Shown piece after piece: positions 12,443 through 13,119 of a stretch of DNA of 13,119 nt; position 1 is the stretch's first letter; every line of letters starts with the position of its first letter. The translations under genes and the position numbers were made by a program. The notes under the pieces were generated by a model. The model did not search any database and had not been told where the DNA came from. It saw only the letters and a program-made list of their open reading frames with translations. This DNA is from Acidobacteriota bacterium (GTDB lineage Bacteria > Acidobacteriota > Terriglobia > Terriglobales > Acidobacteriaceae), in the NCBI GenBank assembly GCA_021810175.1, contig JAJZJJ010000029.1, positions 1 to 13,119 of the forward strand, in the 5' to 3' direction.

Positions 12443-13119
12443 TTACCTTGCGGCGGACTGCGAGTCTGCGGAGGCGATGAAGCTGTCGATGTTCTTCTGC
12501 AGTGCCGGCATGGCCTTGAGGTTGACGTAGAGCATGTGTCCGACGGGGTAGTAGTAGAAGTGGATATGGCTGCGTTCTACGGCGGGGATGGACATGTGGC
12601 GGACGGTGTAGAGCGTTCCGAAGAAAGGCGTGGCCATGTCGTAATAGCCGTTGTTGAACATGACGTGCATGGCGGGATCGTTGTTCATGGCGCGGGCGAG
12701 AGCAGGCGCGACGTTGCGGCCGGCGGTGGGTCCGACGCTCATGCCGAGGTCATTGAGGGGCGGACGGTACTTCCAGTCCCAGTCATGATAGACGGTGCCG
12801 CTGAGCTGAGGGTAGGGGCGGTCGCTCTGGTAGTGGAGCGTCTGGGTGAGGTACTGATGGAAGGCCGCGGTGACGACGCCCATGACGGCGGAAGCAGAGG
12901 CGTCGGCGGTGGGGACTGGGAGCAAGGGCTGCAGCTCGGGGAGGGTGAAGCGGGAGTCGTAGCGACCCGTCTCGGTGTCTGCGGAGCCGAGTTCACGTTT
13001 CATGAAGACGGGCAGGGAGATGCGGAGATCAGCCTTGATCCAGAGGCTGGCGGGGATGCCGGGGAGCTGGGCGAGCTGGGCGGCGATCTGCTGCTTCTGG
13101 GCGGCGGGCAGGCAGCTGC
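12443..13119 (-). CDS. S10 serine carboxypeptidase-like protein (C-terminal part; N-terminus beyond the window)
   Basis: Partial: the frame stays open from the stop at 12443 to the right edge, so the ATG at 13003 is internal. About 224 residues are visible. The block at the edge, LPGIPASLWIKADLRISLPVFMKREL, then GRYDSRFT, fits the S10 pattern between the lid and the C-terminal catalytic half. The end has MHVMFNNGYYDMATPFFGT with the catalytic Asp (codon 12638-12640) and PVGHMLYVN with the catalytic His (codon 12536-12538). The nucleophile Ser would lie outside the window. S10 enzymes remove C-terminal residues from peptides at acidic pH, which suits acid-loving acidobacteria. A signal peptide cannot be assessed. 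It is convergent with lipB, sharing the hairpin at 12391-12426. Confidence 0.85.
   Translation of the reverse strand, partial: SCLPAAQKQQIAAQLAQLPGIPASLWIKADLRISLPVFMKRELGSADTETGRYDSRFTLPELQPLLPVPTADASASAVMGVVTAAFHQYLTQTLHYQSDRPYPQLSGTVYHDWDWKYRPPLNDLGMSVGPTAGRNVAPALARAMNNDPAMHVMFNNGYYDMATPFFGTLYTVRHMSIPAVERSHIHFYYYPVGHMLYVNLKAMPALQKNIDSFIASADSQSAAR

Overview
The window reads as chromosomal DNA of an acidobacterium, most likely class Terriglobia (Acidobacteriaceae). This is inferred from family-level recognition, not a database search. The pointers are GC-rich coding sequence, an exported protein with the LPDAP motif just after its signal peptide, a BlaI regulator followed by M56 peptidases (one fused to a TonB C-terminal domain), and a large radical SAM protein of the tetraether-synthase (Tes) type. 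Acidobacteria are known for membrane-spanning iso-diabolic acid lipids.

Layout: (1) 40-912 (+), exported protein of unknown function. (2) 913-1275, gene-free leader. (3) 1276-3369 (+), Tes-like radical SAM enzyme, ended by a strong hairpin at 3407-3437. (4) 3467-4540 (-), acyltransferase-3 membrane protein. (5) 4722-6107 (-), YdhS-type FAD/NAD(P)-binding protein. (6) Divergent spacer 6108-6269 with a 15-bp palindrome and a 21-bp-period duplication that creates an unusual TTG start for (7) lpdA, 6270-7694 (+), dihydrolipoyl dehydrogenase. (8) A bidirectional terminator at 7714-7741. (9) A three-gene minus-strand operon read from 11400 to 7765: BlaI-type repressor, M56-TonB fusion peptidase, and M56 peptidase with a duplicated coiled-coil tail. 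(10) A compact promoter at 11406-11466 with two CTAA-N4-TTAG operator cores. (11) lipB, 11539-12300 (+), octanoyltransferase. (12) A convergent hairpin at 12391-12426. (13) The C-terminal part of an S10 serine carboxypeptidase-like protein, 12443 to the right edge (-).

How the genes relate: lpdA and lipB both serve lipoate-dependent enzymes (E3, and lipoyl-group attachment) and flank the BlaI/M56 operon. The operon looks like a self-contained signalling unit in which two membrane metalloproteases with different periplasmic domains could relieve one repressor. No beta-lactamase or penicillin-binding sensor is present, so antibiotic sensing should not be assumed.

The two most noteworthy items are the Tes-like radical SAM protein, a candidate for bacterial membrane-spanning lipid synthesis, and the one-repressor/two-protease operon with its paired operators. 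No RNA genes, CRISPR array, insertion sequence or prophage signal was seen.
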